A DNA stretch of 14,025 bases from an uncultured Eubacteriales bacterium (lineage in GTDB: Bacteria > Bacillota > Clostridia > Oscillospirales > Oscillospiraceae). Positions 1-7,279 of the stretch are shown here, piece after piece. The position numbers and the translations under genes were made by a program. The stretch is from positions 1-14,025 of the forward strand of contig USAT01000046.1 of the NCBI GenBank assembly GCA_900552725.1, read 5' to 3'. Positions within the stretch are counted from its first letter, which is position 1, and each line of letters opens with the position of its first letter. The notes beneath the pieces were generated by a model. The model saw nothing but the letters and a program-made list of their open reading frames with translations, did not search any database and had not been told where the DNA came from.

Positions 1-471
1 GCGGGAAACCCCGACTTTCTGGTACTGGACGAGCCGGTCAACGGCCTGGATCCCCAGGGCATCGTCGAGATGCGGGAGCTGATTTTGAAGCTGAACCGGG
101 AACACGGCATCACCGTGCTGATCTCCAGCCACATCCTTGACGAGCTGTCCCGTCTGGCCACCCACTATGGCTTTATCGACGGCGGGCGCATGGTGAAGGA
201 GATGAGCGCCGCGGAGCTGGAGTCCCACTGCCGCAAGTGCATCCGGGTGGAGGCCAGCAGCAGCCGGATCCTGGCGCGGGTGCTGGACGGCTTCGGTGCG
301 GAGTACCGCGTGGTGGACGACGCCCAGGTGGACATCTTTGCCGATGTCCCGGTCTCGGAGCTGGCGGCGGCAGCGCAGCGTGAGGGCTGCGTGATCCGCA
401 GCATGAAGGAGCGGGACGAGAGCCTGGAGAGCTTTTATATGAACCTGGTGGGAGGTGGATGCCATGCGTAA
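1..471 (+). CDS. ABC transporter ATP-binding protein, BcrA-like (5' end outside window)
   Basis: The reading frame is open from base 1, so this is the C-terminal part (about 156 residues) of an ABC ATPase. Visible motifs are Walker B followed by the D-loop (LVLDEP, then NGLDPQG) at residues 7-20 and the H-loop histidine in SSHIL near residue 43. Walker A and the LSGGQ signature lie upstream, outside the window. The last 100 residues resemble the C-terminal extension of bacitracin/lantibiotic-type exporter ATPases. It would power the membrane partner that follows, whose start overlaps this stop by 8 bases, so the two are probably translationally coupled. Family-level assignment is firm; the substrate (peptide antibiotic or similar) is inferred from the permease and kinase neighbours. 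Confidence 0.9.
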   Translation, partial: AGNPDFLVLDEPVNGLDPQGIVEMRELILKLNREHGITVLISSHILDELSRLATHYGFIDGGRMVKEMSAAELESHCRKCIRVEASSSRILARVLDGFGAEYRVVDDAQVDIFADVPVSELAAAAQREGCVIRSMKERDESLESFYMNLVGGGCHA

Positions 472-1279
472 GCTGCTGAGAGCCGATCTGTTCTGCCTGC
501 GCAGGAGCCGCGTGCTTTGGCTGTGCATGGCGGCAGCCTTTGTCATCTCCGCCATATTCCTGCTGCGGCTCAGCACGGATAACGAAAACATGCGGACACT
601 GGACGACGCGTTTTTGCAGCTGCTTCCCTTTTTGTCCATCCTGCACGCGGCCTTTATCGGCCTCTTCCTGGGAGTCGAATATCAGGACGGTACCATGCGC
701 AACAAGCTGGTCGTGGGCCACTCACGGCGCGCGGTATACGGCGCCTATCTGATCACCGGCACGGTGGGCTGCTTTGCCATCCTGTTGGCATGGGCGGCCA
801 GCGTGGTGATCGGCGTGGTCAAATTCGGCTGGTTCGCCGCCCCGGCAGGCACGCTGCTGCTGTATTCCGCTGTCATCCTGCTGCTGACCGCGGCGGAAGC
901 TGCTATCCTGACGCTGCTGTGCCTGCTGGTCACCAACCGCGCCGTGTCCGGCGTGGCCGCCATCCTGCTGGCGCTGGCACTGCTGATCCTGGGCAGCAGC
1001 TTCTATAACGCCCTGTGCGAGCCGGAGACGATCTCCCCCGCCATTATGACGGAAAACGGCTTCGAGATCGGCGAACCGGAGCCCAACCCCGACTATATCT
1101 CCGGCACGCTGCGGACCGTGTATCAGTTCGCCGTGGACGCCCTGCCCTCCGGCCAGGCCATCCTGCTGGCCAATCAGGAGCTGGCACGGCCCGGCCTCTC
1201 CCTTGCCGCCTCCGCCGGGCTTATACTGCTGGTCAGCGCCATCGGCATGGCCATCTTCCGGCGAAAAGACTTGAAATAA
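464..1279 (+). CDS. ABC-2 type transporter permease, BcrB-like
   Basis: A 271-residue membrane protein, the likely partner of the preceding ATPase. Hydrophobic segments are near residues 17-35, 52-72, 95-118, 131-155, 160-180 and 247-265, giving about six membrane spans with an extracytoplasmic loop at 181-246. The stretch around residues 72-95 (EYQDGT, RNKL, then SRRAVYGAYL) is the cytoplasmic motif typical of bacitracin-type ABC-2 permeases. The ATG at 464 is chosen because GGAGG (451-455) lies 8 bases upstream; an in-frame GTG at 455 overlaps that site and is less likely. It ends 10 bases before the kinase gene, so all three genes are probably one transcript. Export or removal of an antimicrobial peptide is inferred. 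Confidence 0.88.
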   Translation: MRKLLRADLFCLRRSRVLWLCMAAAFVISAIFLLRLSTDNENMRTLDDAFLQLLPFLSILHAAFIGLFLGVEYQDGTMRNKLVVGHSRRAVYGAYLITGTVGCFAILLAWAASVVIGVVKFGWFAAPAGTLLLYSAVILLLTAAEAAILTLLCLLVTNRAVSGVAAILLALALLILGSSFYNALCEPETISPAIMTENGFEIGEPEPNPDYISGTLRTVYQFAVDALPSGQAILLANQELARPGLSLAASAGLILLVSAIGMAIFRRKDLK

Positions 1280-1289
1280 GGAGTTTACT

Positions 1290-2192
1290 ATGGAGCTTCC
1301 GTGGATCGTTCTGACCTGCGCCCTTGCGCTGGGCATTCTTTCCCTGCTGCTTTATCTGCTGTCGCTGCGCCGTTCCATCCGCGAGGTGGCGGAGGAGCTG
1401 GAGGAAAAGCTGCGGACGGATACGAATACGCTGATCTCCATCTCCACCGGCGACAAGGCCGTCCGGGCGCTGGCCGCCCAGATCAACCGGCAGCTTCAGG
1501 CGCTCCGCAGGGAGCGCCTGAAGCTGCAATCGGGCAACGACGAGCTGACCGCCGCCGTCACCAACATCTCCCACGATCTGCGCACACCGCTGACGGCCAT
1601 CTGCGGGTATCTTGACCTGCTGGAGCAGAAGCCGCAGTCGGAGAAGTCCGAGCGGTATCTGGCCGTTATCCGGGAGCGGGCAGAGGCCATGCGGAGCCTG
1701 ACGGAGGAGCTGTTCCGCTATTCCGTCATCACCGCCACGGCGGATACGCCGCGGCGGGAGCGGGTCTGCGTGAACGACATCCTGGAACAGAGCCTGGCCG
1801 GCTTTTACGGCGCGCTGTCCGCCCGGGGCATCACGCCGGAGATCCGGATGCCGGAGCAGGCGGTGGTGCGGGAGTTGGATGCCGCGGCGCTGCGGCGGGT
1901 GTTTGACAACATCGTCAGCAACGCCGCTAAATATTCCGGCGGCGACCTTGCGGTCAGCCTGCTGCCGGACGGCACCGTCACCTTTTCCAACAGTGCGCCG
2001 TCCCTGAGCCGGGTGCAGGCCGGGCGGCTCTTCGACCGGTTTTACACCGTGGAGGCCGCCCGGGATTCCACGGGGCTGGGGCTGTCCATCGCCAGGCTGC
2101 TGGTGGAGCGGATGGGCGGCGCCATCACGGCGGAGTACGAAAATGGGCGGCTCTGCATCTGCACGGTCTTTCCGCAAGCGCAAAAAGAATAG
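1290..2192 (+). CDS. Sensor histidine kinase
   Basis: A 300-residue HisKA/HATPase kinase. One hydrophobic helix (residues about 4-26) is followed at once by cytoplasmic helices, and there is no sizeable extracellular sensor domain. The H-box is NISHDLRTP (93-100) with phosphorylatable His95, the N-box is DNIVSNAAKYS (206-216), and the ATP lid/G2 box is STGLGLSIARLL (260-271). The G1 region (about 226-236) is degenerate, with no clear DxGxG. Small kinases with a minimal sensor that sit beside BcrAB-type exporters commonly sense peptide antibiotics, often through the transporter. No response regulator is present here and it is expected upstream. The ATG at 1290 has an AAGGAG ribosome site at spacing 6. 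The kinase call is secure; the stimulus is inferred. Confidence 0.93.
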   Translation: MELPWIVLTCALALGILSLLLYLLSLRRSIREVAEELEEKLRTDTNTLISISTGDKAVRALAAQINRQLQALRRERLKLQSGNDELTAAVTNISHDLRTPLTAICGYLDLLEQKPQSEKSERYLAVIRERAEAMRSLTEELFRYSVITATADTPRRERVCVNDILEQSLAGFYGALSARGITPEIRMPEQAVVRELDAAALRRVFDNIVSNAAKYSGGDLAVSLLPDGTVTFSNSAPSLSRVQAGRLFDRFYTVEAARDSTGLGLSIARLLVERMGGAITAEYENGRLCICTVFPQAQKE

Positions 2193-2258
2193 CAAAAAAC
2201 GTCGAGAGAGATCCGGCCCGGCGCGGTAGAATAGGCGCTGTAAGGAGTGGAAGCGTGT

Positions 2259-3143
2259 ATGAAGGAACAGATCCTGGCTGTCCAGCGGATGCAGGACTAC
2301 ATCGAAAACCACAAGACCGAGGAGATCCGCCTGTCCGATCTTGCGCGGACATCGCTGTTCTCTCCTTGGTACGCCTATCGGCTGTTCCGGGACTGTCTGG
2401 GGCTGACGCCCACGGAGTACATCCGCAAGTACCGGCTCACCCAGGCGGCGAAGCAGCTGCGAGCTGGGAATGTCCGGGTCATCGACGCAGCGTTTGACGC
2501 GGGCTTTTCCAATGTGGACACCTTCACCCGGGCCTTTTACCGGGAGTTCGGCCTGAATCCCAGTGATTACATGCATCACCCGGTGCCGATCACGTTCTTC
2601 GTTCCTTACGGCGCAAAATACCGTGAACTGAGAAAGGAGACCATCGACGTGTCCAACATTCAACCTATTTTCATACAGGCCGTCCGCAAGCCGGAGCGCC
2701 TGTGCATCATTAAGCGTGGCCGGCAGGCGGAGGATTACTTCCCCTACTGTGAGGAGGTCAGCTGCGATGTGTGGGGCATCCTCATGAGCATGAAGTCCCT
2801 CTGCGGCGAGCCGGTGGCCATGTGGCTGCCGCCCAAGTACAGAGCGCCCGGCACCTCCACCTATGTGCAGGGCGTAGAGGTGGAGACCGACTACATGGGC
2901 ATCATCCCAGAGGGCTTCGACACCATCCGCCTGCCGGAGGCGGAGTACCTGATGTTCCAGGGACAGCCCTTCCGGGAGGAGGACTACTGCCAGGCCATCC
3001 GCACCGTGCAGGCCGCCATGGACGGCTACGACCCGTCTGTCGTCGGCTATCGCTGGGACGACGAAAATCCCCGCATCCAGCTGGAGCCCCGCGGCCAGCG
3101 GGGTTATATCGAGCTGCGGGCCGTCAGGAGGCTGGAGCAATGA
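2259..3143 (+). CDS. AraC-family regulator with GyrI-like effector-binding domain
   Basis: A 294-residue transcription factor. The N-terminal AraC domain has two helix-turn-helix units (about residues 24-45 and 72-95) and the family signature around 74-103 (AAFDAGFSN, then FTRAFYREFG, then NPSDY). Residues 110-290 form a GyrI/Rob-like domain that in relatives binds small hydrophobic drugs. This order matches Rob-type regulators. The ATG at 2259 is preferred because it gives the usual MKEQ-type start; AAGGAG at 2242-2246 is somewhat far (12 bases), and an in-frame GTG at 2247 overlaps it. The stop overlaps the next ATPase start as ATGA at 3140-3143. It probably activates its own operon when a ligand binds. 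A TAGAAT at 2227-2232 could be a -10 without a good -35, as expected for an activated promoter (inference). Confidence 0.92.
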   Translation: MKEQILAVQRMQDYIENHKTEEIRLSDLARTSLFSPWYAYRLFRDCLGLTPTEYIRKYRLTQAAKQLRAGNVRVIDAAFDAGFSNVDTFTRAFYREFGLNPSDYMHHPVPITFFVPYGAKYRELRKETIDVSNIQPIFIQAVRKPERLCIIKRGRQAEDYFPYCEEVSCDVWGILMSMKSLCGEPVAMWLPPKYRAPGTSTYVQGVEVETDYMGIIPEGFDTIRLPEAEYLMFQGQPFREEDYCQAIRTVQAAMDGYDPSVVGYRWDDENPRIQLEPRGQRGYIELRAVRRLEQ

Positions 3144-3862
3144 GCGACGCGATCTTTGCGCAGGGCCTCACCAAAGCCTATGACGGAAAAACCGTGGTGG
3201 ATCATCTGGATCTCACGGTAAAAAGCGGCACGGTGTTCGGCCTGCTGGGCGCCAACGGCGCCGGAAAAAGCACCACCATCGAGTGCATGCTGGGCACGAA
3301 GCAGGCCGACACGGGGACGGTGCGTCTGTTGGGCCAGGCCCCGGAGAAGCACCGCCGCCAGCTCTTCCAGCGCATTGGCGTGCAGTTTCAGGAGGGGAAC
3401 TATCATCCGGAGATCAAGGTCTCCGAGCTTTGTGAGGAGACCGCTAGCCTGTACCGTTCCCCTGCCGACTGGCGGAAGCTGTGTCAGCAGTTCGGCATCG
3501 GCGGCAAGTGCGGCGCGGCGGTAAAAAGTCTCTCCGGCGGTGAGCGGCAGCGGCTCTTCATCGTGCTGGCGCTGCTCCCCCGGCCGGAGCTGGTATTTCT
3601 GGATGAGCTGACCACCGGCCTTGACGCCAAGGCCCGCCGGGGCGTGTGGAAAGCGCTGGGATCCCTGAAGGAGCAGGGCCTGACGATCTTCCTGACGTCC
3701 CACTTCATGGACGAGGTGGAGGCGCTGTGCGACGAGATCTGCATCCTGAAAAAGGGCACTCCCGTTTTTCGCGGCACCGTGGCGCAGGCGAAGGCAACGA
3801 GCGGCTGCGAACGCTTCGAGGACGCCTATCTGCGGCTGTCGGATGAGGAGGTGGACGCATGA
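3140..3862 (+). CDS. ABC transporter ATP-binding protein, drug-efflux type
   Basis: A 240-residue ATPase with Walker A GANGAGKST (37-45), Q-loop near residues 82-84, signature LSGGERQR (131-138), Walker B LVFLDE (151-156), D-loop TGLD (159-162) and switch His188. The residue after the catalytic Glu is Leu (DELTTGLD) instead of the usual Pro; this is unlikely to abolish activity. The start at 3140 is fixed by the ATGA overlap with the AraC stop; a longer frame upstream is only a shadow of the AraC gene. The stop overlaps the permease start in the same way at 3859-3862. It would energise the ABC-2 permease that follows, forming a two-subunit exporter. A multidrug role is inferred from the ligand-sensing regulator in the operon. 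Confidence 0.93.
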   Translation: MSDAIFAQGLTKAYDGKTVVDHLDLTVKSGTVFGLLGANGAGKSTTIECMLGTKQADTGTVRLLGQAPEKHRRQLFQRIGVQFQEGNYHPEIKVSELCEETASLYRSPADWRKLCQQFGIGGKCGAAVKSLSGGERQRLFIVLALLPRPELVFLDELTTGLDAKARRGVWKALGSLKEQGLTIFLTSHFMDEVEALCDEICILKKGTPVFRGTVAQAKATSGCERFEDAYLRLSDEEVDA

Positions 3863-4599
3863 AACGCTTTTTCACCTTCCTGAAAACGGAGCTGAAGCTG
3901 AACCTGCGGGACATGAACATGCCCATTTTCGCCGTCATCATGCCGCTGGTGATCTTCCTTATCCTGGGCATCATCTACGGCACAAAGCCCGCCTATGACG
4001 GCGCGGACTACACCTTCCTGGAGCAGTCCTTCGGGGCGGTCGGCGTCGTCGCCATCTGTGCGGGCGGCTTGATGGGGCTGCCGCAGGCGGTGTCATCATT
4101 GCGAGAGCTGAAAGTCCTCAAGCGCTTCCGCGTCACGCCGGTCAGCCCGGTATTCGTTCTGGGTGTCGAGCTGTCCATGTATGTCGTCTACTGTATCGTG
4201 TCGCTGGTGACATTGGCCGCGGTGTCGCTCCTGTGGGGCGTGCGGCTGCATGGCTCGCTGCCGGCGTTTCTGGGCAGCTGGGCGCTCACCATGCTCTCGA
4301 CGCTTTCCGTCGGTATGCTGGTGGGCGGCGTGGCAAAGGATGTCAAGCAGGCCAGCGTCATCGCCTCCATCCTCTACTTCCCTATGCTGATTTTTTCCGG
4401 CACCACGCTGCCCCTTGAGGTGATGCCGACGGCAATGCAGAAGGTTGTCAGTTTCTTCCCCCTGACCCAGAGTCTCACCATGATGAAGAACGCCTTTCTG
4501 GGCATCGGCATGGGGAACATTCTGGTCCCCGTCTGCGTGATGCTGGGGCTTACCGCGCTGTGCACTGCGCTGGCCGTCCGGTTCTTCCGTTGGGAATAG
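3859..4599 (+). CDS. ABC-2 type transporter permease
   Basis: A 246-residue integral membrane protein. Hydrophobic spans are near residues 22-40, 57-75, 98-126, 138-158, 165-181 and 220-241. The cytoplasmic segment LRELKVLKRFRVTPVSP (81-97) and the late motif FSGTTLPLEVMP (179-190) followed by FFPLTQ are hallmarks of the ABC-2/DrrB-type exporter family. It starts inside the ATPase stop codon (ATGA), so the AraC, ATPase and permease genes are translationally coupled. The last residues (RFFRWE) are the common ending for this family. No convincing terminator follows. The exported compound is unknown. Confidence 0.92.
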   Translation: MKRFFTFLKTELKLNLRDMNMPIFAVIMPLVIFLILGIIYGTKPAYDGADYTFLEQSFGAVGVVAICAGGLMGLPQAVSSLRELKVLKRFRVTPVSPVFVLGVELSMYVVYCIVSLVTLAAVSLLWGVRLHGSLPAFLGSWALTMLSTLSVGMLVGGVAKDVKQASVIASILYFPMLIFSGTTLPLEVMPTAMQKVVSFFPLTQSLTMMKNAFLGIGMGNILVPVCVMLGLTALCTALAVRFFRWE

Positions 4600-4650
4600 C
4601 TAAGGCGGACGGGTGCTTCGGGCGTTCTCGCCAAAGCGGGCATCTCATCA

Positions 4651-4679
4651 TTGACAATCGGTTCTGTTTATACTATAAT
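4651..4679 (+). promoter_or_regulatory. Consensus sigma-A promoter for the lipoprotein gene
   Basis: TTGACA at 4651-4656 and TATAAT at 4674-4679 are separated by exactly 17 bases, a perfect match to the housekeeping consensus. The next gene starts at 4856, so the leader would be about 170 nt. A perfect promoter is normally very strong, which makes the dyad over its start site a likely means of repression. Confidence 0.85.
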
Positions 4680-4716
4680 ATTCGATGCATATTGTATGAT
4701 ATGCATCGGATATTAT
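4675..4716. promoter_or_regulatory. Long inverted repeat over -10 and start site (probable operator)
   Basis: Arms 4675-4692 and 4699-4716 are 18 bases each and match at 17 positions (4682 against 4709 is the mismatch); the spacer is TGTATG. The central 10 bases of each arm (CGATGCATAT / ATATGCATCG) pair perfectly. The position, from the -10 into the transcribed region, suggests a repressor site; the repressor is not known. On RNA the downstream part could also fold. Confidence 0.65.
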
Positions 4717-4855
4717 GTTTATTGTCTGAAACGGAGGCGTCGGAACAGCTGGATGCCACAAAAACGGCTTGTATTGCGTTTCTATTTCAGAAGGTCCCAC
4801 AGCCGAAAATGACCGCAGCGCTGCCGGGAACCCCATCACGCGAAAGGAGCAAATT

Positions 4856-5680
4856 ATGAAACACTTTTTGAAAACAACTGTGACGCTGCTGACGGCAGCA
4901 CTGCTGTGCGCCGCCCTTATGACGGGGTGCACCCGCCTGACGGAGGCGAAGGACAACACCCCCTCGACAACAGGCACCCCGTCGGCGGCCGGGGAATTCG
5001 GCGTGTATGTGAAGCTGGAGCGGGACGACGCCAACTCCGTCTACATCCACGGCGGCAGCTTCTCGAAGGTGTGCGAGAACGCCGACGGCTCGCCGCTGAA
5101 GGCCGGAGAATGGATCTTCACCGGCGAGGATCTGGTGGAGCTCTCCCGGAAGGATCACTGCGCCGTCCTCTTTACCGTGGGGGCGACGGACGCGAATGAC
5201 ACCCTGCTGGGCGAGGGCACGTTCCTCTACGATGAGTCGCAGGAGAAGCTGTATGTGACCATCGGCGCCGACGGCGTGACCTGCTCCACCTCCGACGCGC
5301 CCGACGCGGTGGCCGACGTGGCGCCGGTGCTGACGCTGCCCATTCTGGGCGAGATCGACACGACCGTGACGGTGGGCACCTCCGGCTCCTCCCTGACGGC
5401 GGTGCAGGCGGCGGTCAAGCTGCTGACCTGGGGCGCGGACACGGGTCTTGGCGCCAGCGAGATCAGCGACGCGGCCATCACATGGCTGTCCGCCAGGAAC
5501 GACGGCCTGGAGGAGTTCCTGCAAAAGCTGTCGCTGGTGGACGATGCCTGTCAGAAGCTGATGACCGACGAGGCCCAGGCCATGATGGACAGCGCCGGAT
5601 GCGGCGACACCCCCATCACCTGGGGCAGCCAGCCGCTGGACGCCGTGGAGGCCATCATGCAGGCGGCGGGCCTGCGGTAA
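4856..5680 (+). CDS. Putative lipoprotein of unknown function
   Basis: A 274-residue exported protein. Residues 1-24 form a signal peptide (MKHFLKTT, then a Leu/Ala-rich core) ending in LMTGC with Cys25 as the lipidation site; Met at -3 is a little atypical. A Thr/Ser/Pro linker (about 30-50) leads to a mostly beta-type middle region (50-150) and a helical C-terminal third. I do not recognise the fold or family. ATG 4856 is chosen over an in-frame upstream start at 4769 because AAAGGAG (4843-4849) is well spaced and the signal peptide begins there. It stands alone between its own promoter and a terminator, so it is probably a single-gene unit anchored on the outer face of the membrane. Confidence 0.85.
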   Translation: MKHFLKTTVTLLTAALLCAALMTGCTRLTEAKDNTPSTTGTPSAAGEFGVYVKLERDDANSVYIHGGSFSKVCENADGSPLKAGEWIFTGEDLVELSRKDHCAVLFTVGATDANDTLLGEGTFLYDESQEKLYVTIGADGVTCSTSDAPDAVADVAPVLTLPILGEIDTTVTVGTSGSSLTAVQAAVKLLTWGADTGLGASEISDAAITWLSARNDGLEEFLQKLSLVDDACQKLMTDEAQAMMDSAGCGDTPITWGSQPLDAVEAIMQAAGLR

Positions 5681-5688
5681 GAACCCAG

Positions 5689-5724
5689 AAAGCGCCGCCT
5701 ATAACGCCCGTCCACGGCGCTTTT
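5689..5724 (+). terminator. Rho-independent terminator after the lipoprotein gene
   Basis: AAAGCGCCG (5689-5697) pairs with CGGCGCTTT (5715-5723) around a 17-base loop and ends in TTTT. It starts 8 bases after the stop codon, ending the lipoprotein transcript ahead of the next promoter. Confidence 0.75.
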
Positions 5725-5736
5725 CCCTGTCCCCTA

Positions 5737-5765
5737 TTGACAGGCGCCGCTTTTGCGTATATAAT
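5737..5765 (+). promoter_or_regulatory. Consensus sigma-A promoter for TetR gene and FMN reductase
   Basis: TTGACA (5737-5742), a 17-base spacer and TATAAT (5760-5765) give another perfect housekeeping promoter. It directly abuts the inverted repeats that start at 5765 and precedes the TetR start at 5818. Confidence 0.85.
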
Positions 5766-5803
5766 CCGCAATATATAACAGGCAATGTGCAATATATTGC
5801 GGA
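5765..5803. promoter_or_regulatory. Paired operator-like repeats between promoter and TetR start
   Basis: TCCGCAATATAT (5765-5776) and ATATATTGCGGA (5792-5803) are perfect 12-base inverted arms. The right one contains the complete 12-base palindrome GCAATATATTGC (5789-5800). GCAATATAT also recurs as a direct repeat at 5768 and 5789, 21 bases or two helical turns apart. Placement just downstream of the -10 fits autorepression by the TetR protein encoded next. Confidence 0.65.
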
Positions 5804-5817
5804 AAGGATGGTATGCA

Positions 5818-6441
5818 ATGGCGCCGAAGAATAAGTTTACGAAGGCAGAAATGGTGGAGGCCGCCCTGCGTGTGGTACGGGCAAGAGGGATCGAGGGGTT
5901 GACCGCGAAAACCATGGCGAACGAGCTTGGCACCTCTACACAGCCGATCTTCACCGGCTTTGGCTCTATGGACGGCGTCAGGCAGGAGGTCTATGCCGCC
6001 GCAGTGGGCGTGTATGACCGCTACGCAAGCGCGGGTCTGCAGGAGGCGCTCCCCTTCTTCGGCGTTGGGATGCAGTACATCCGGTTCGCACGGGAGGAGC
6101 CCGCGCTGTACCGTCTGCTGTTTTTGCTGCGGACACAGGAGAAGGACCGCGGCGCCATGCAGGCTATGGCACATTTGCAGGAGCTGGTTCGCCCCACGCT
6201 GACAGAGATCTATCACATCAGCGATCAGGAGGCCGATCTGTATTTCCGCGACCTGTGGCTGGTGGTACACAGTTTGGCTACGCTGATCGTGACCGGCGAC
6301 TGCCCCTACTCTGACCAGGAGATTGGACAGATCCTGACGGGCTTCAGCGTCAGCATCTGCAAGTCCATCAAGGAGATCCCCGGCTTTGCGGCGGGTACCT
6401 TTGACCGGGACGCGACCTTTCGCTCACTGGTGAGCCGCTGA
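5818..6441 (+). CDS. TetR/AcrR-family transcriptional regulator
   Basis: A 207-residue regulator with an N-terminal helix-turn-helix (about residues 28-47: LTAKTMANELGTSTQ, followed by a recognition helix reaching FTGFGS) and an all-helical ligand/dimer domain after residue 55. The ATG at 5818 is chosen because GGAAAGGA (5801-5808) is correctly spaced; an in-frame ATG at 5785 lies inside the operator, close to the transcription start, and is not credible. The gene sits behind a perfect promoter with operator-like repeats, so negative autoregulation is likely. The FMN-reductase-like gene begins 36 bases after its stop and is probably cotranscribed and controlled by it. The inducer is unknown. 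Confidence 0.9.
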   Translation: MAPKNKFTKAEMVEAALRVVRARGIEGLTAKTMANELGTSTQPIFTGFGSMDGVRQEVYAAAVGVYDRYASAGLQEALPFFGVGMQYIRFAREEPALYRLLFLLRTQEKDRGAMQAMAHLQELVRPTLTEIYHISDQEADLYFRDLWLVVHSLATLIVTGDCPYSDQEIGQILTGFSVSICKSIKEIPGFAAGTFDRDATFRSLVSR

Positions 6442-6477
6442 ATCCGGCGGGCTTGAGAAACGCGGCAAGGCGCGCAT

Positions 6478-7158
6478 ATGAAAATTCTTGTTTTGAACGG
6501 CAGTCCCAAGGGTAAGAAAAGTGACACCATGCACATCACCCGTGCCTTTCTGGCGGGGATGCGGGAGGCCGCGCCCCAGGAGGTGCGGACCATTGACGTC
6601 ATCGACCGGCACATCGAATTCTGCCGGGGCTGCTTCACCTGCAAGCGAAGCGGCGAGCAGTGCGTCATCGACGACATGAGGGGTATTCTGGAGCAGATGC
6701 TTGCCAGCGAGGTGCTGCTGTTCAGCTTTTCCCTTCACAGCTACGGGATGCCCGCGGCGCTGAAGAGCCTTGTTGACCGGATGCTGCCCCTCTCCTCCAT
6801 GGCCATGGCCCAGGTGAAAGGGCGCTATGTCCATGTGGGACAGCGGGACTATTCGCAGCTGCGCTTTCTGATGATCTGCGGCTGCGGCTTCCCCAACAGC
6901 CGGCGCAATTTTGAGCCTGCCGTCCGGCAGTTCGAGCTGCTGTTTCCCCATGGCCGCACCATCCTGACGGTGCCGGAAAGCCCTATGTTCAGTGCGCCGG
7001 AGGCCGCCGCGGTAACTGCGCCCCGGCTGGCGCTGGTGCGGGAGGCCGGACGGCAGTATGCGGAGCGCGGCGTGATCGACACGGCGCTGCTGGCCCAGAT
7101 CGGCACGCCCATGATCCCGGAGGAGACCTACGCCGGGATCGTCAACGGCGGCGCGTGA
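6478..7158 (+). CDS. NADPH-dependent FMN reductase / iron-sulfur flavoprotein-like protein
   Basis: A 226-residue flavodoxin-fold protein. The N-terminal MKILVLNGSPKGKKSDT is the FMN phosphate-binding loop of the FMN_red/WrbA superfamily, and YGMPAALKSLVDRM (about 88-101) is the second flavin-contact region. Between them lies a compact cysteine cluster, Cys49-x2-Cys52-x2-Cys55-x6-Cys62, close to the motif that binds a 4Fe-4S cluster in iron-sulfur flavoproteins (Isf). The protein may therefore pass electrons between a cluster and FMN; cluster binding is inferred from spacing only. The start has a weak AAGG ribosome site at 6467-6470. It lies 36 bases after the TetR gene, so that regulator probably controls it. 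The physiological substrate (quinone, nitro compound, oxygen) cannot be told. Confidence 0.85.
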   Translation: MKILVLNGSPKGKKSDTMHITRAFLAGMREAAPQEVRTIDVIDRHIEFCRGCFTCKRSGEQCVIDDMRGILEQMLASEVLLFSFSLHSYGMPAALKSLVDRMLPLSSMAMAQVKGRYVHVGQRDYSQLRFLMICGCGFPNSRRNFEPAVRQFELLFPHGRTILTVPESPMFSAPEAAAVTAPRLALVREAGRQYAERGVIDTALLAQIGTPMIPEETYAGIVNGGA

Positions 7159-7210
7159 CCCATGCCTTCCCCATTGCCGGAAAAAATCCCCGCGCATCGC
7201 AAAAATCCTC

Positions 7211-7239
7211 TTGACAAGTAACCGTTTGGTAACTATAAT
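7211..7239 (+). promoter_or_regulatory. Consensus sigma-A promoter for second TetR gene
   Basis: TTGACA (7211-7216), 17 bases, then TATAAT (7234-7239), again a perfect match. The spacer is wholly occupied by the left arm of the inverted repeat, so a bound repressor would block RNA polymerase directly. Confidence 0.88.
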
Positions 7240-7260
7240 AAAAGTTACCAAACGGTTACT
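7217..7260. promoter_or_regulatory. Perfect 18-base inverted repeat in the promoter (probable TetR operator)
   Basis: AGTAACCGTTTGGTAACT (7217-7234) and AGTTACCAAACGGTTACT (7243-7260) are exact reverse complements with an 8-base spacer. Each arm is itself an imperfect palindrome (AGTAACC / GGTAACT), so the element looks like two adjacent dimer sites placed 26 bases apart. It covers the -35/-10 spacer and the start site, which fits tight autorepression by the protein starting at 7280. Confidence 0.8.
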
Positions 7261-7279
7261 TCTACGAGGAGGCATGAGC

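Noticed and set aside
2204..2232. Promoter for the AraC operon
   Set aside because: TAGAAT at 2227-2232 is a fair -10, but the expected -35 position (GAGAGA) does not match, so it is not listed as a feature.
1233..3140. Minus-strand open frame of 635 codons
   Set aside because: It spans antisense of the kinase and AraC genes, which have clear motifs on the plus strand. Its composition is that of a shadow frame.
4600..4645. Terminator after the ABC-2 permease
   Set aside because: Only a 4-bp GGCG-TTCT-CGCC hairpin without a T-run was found.
4701..4859. Leader reading frame of 52 codons ending in ATGA at the lipoprotein start
   Set aside because: The overlap is suggestive, but there is no ribosome site, its start lies inside the dyad arm just after the transcription start, and the peptide has no recognisable pattern.
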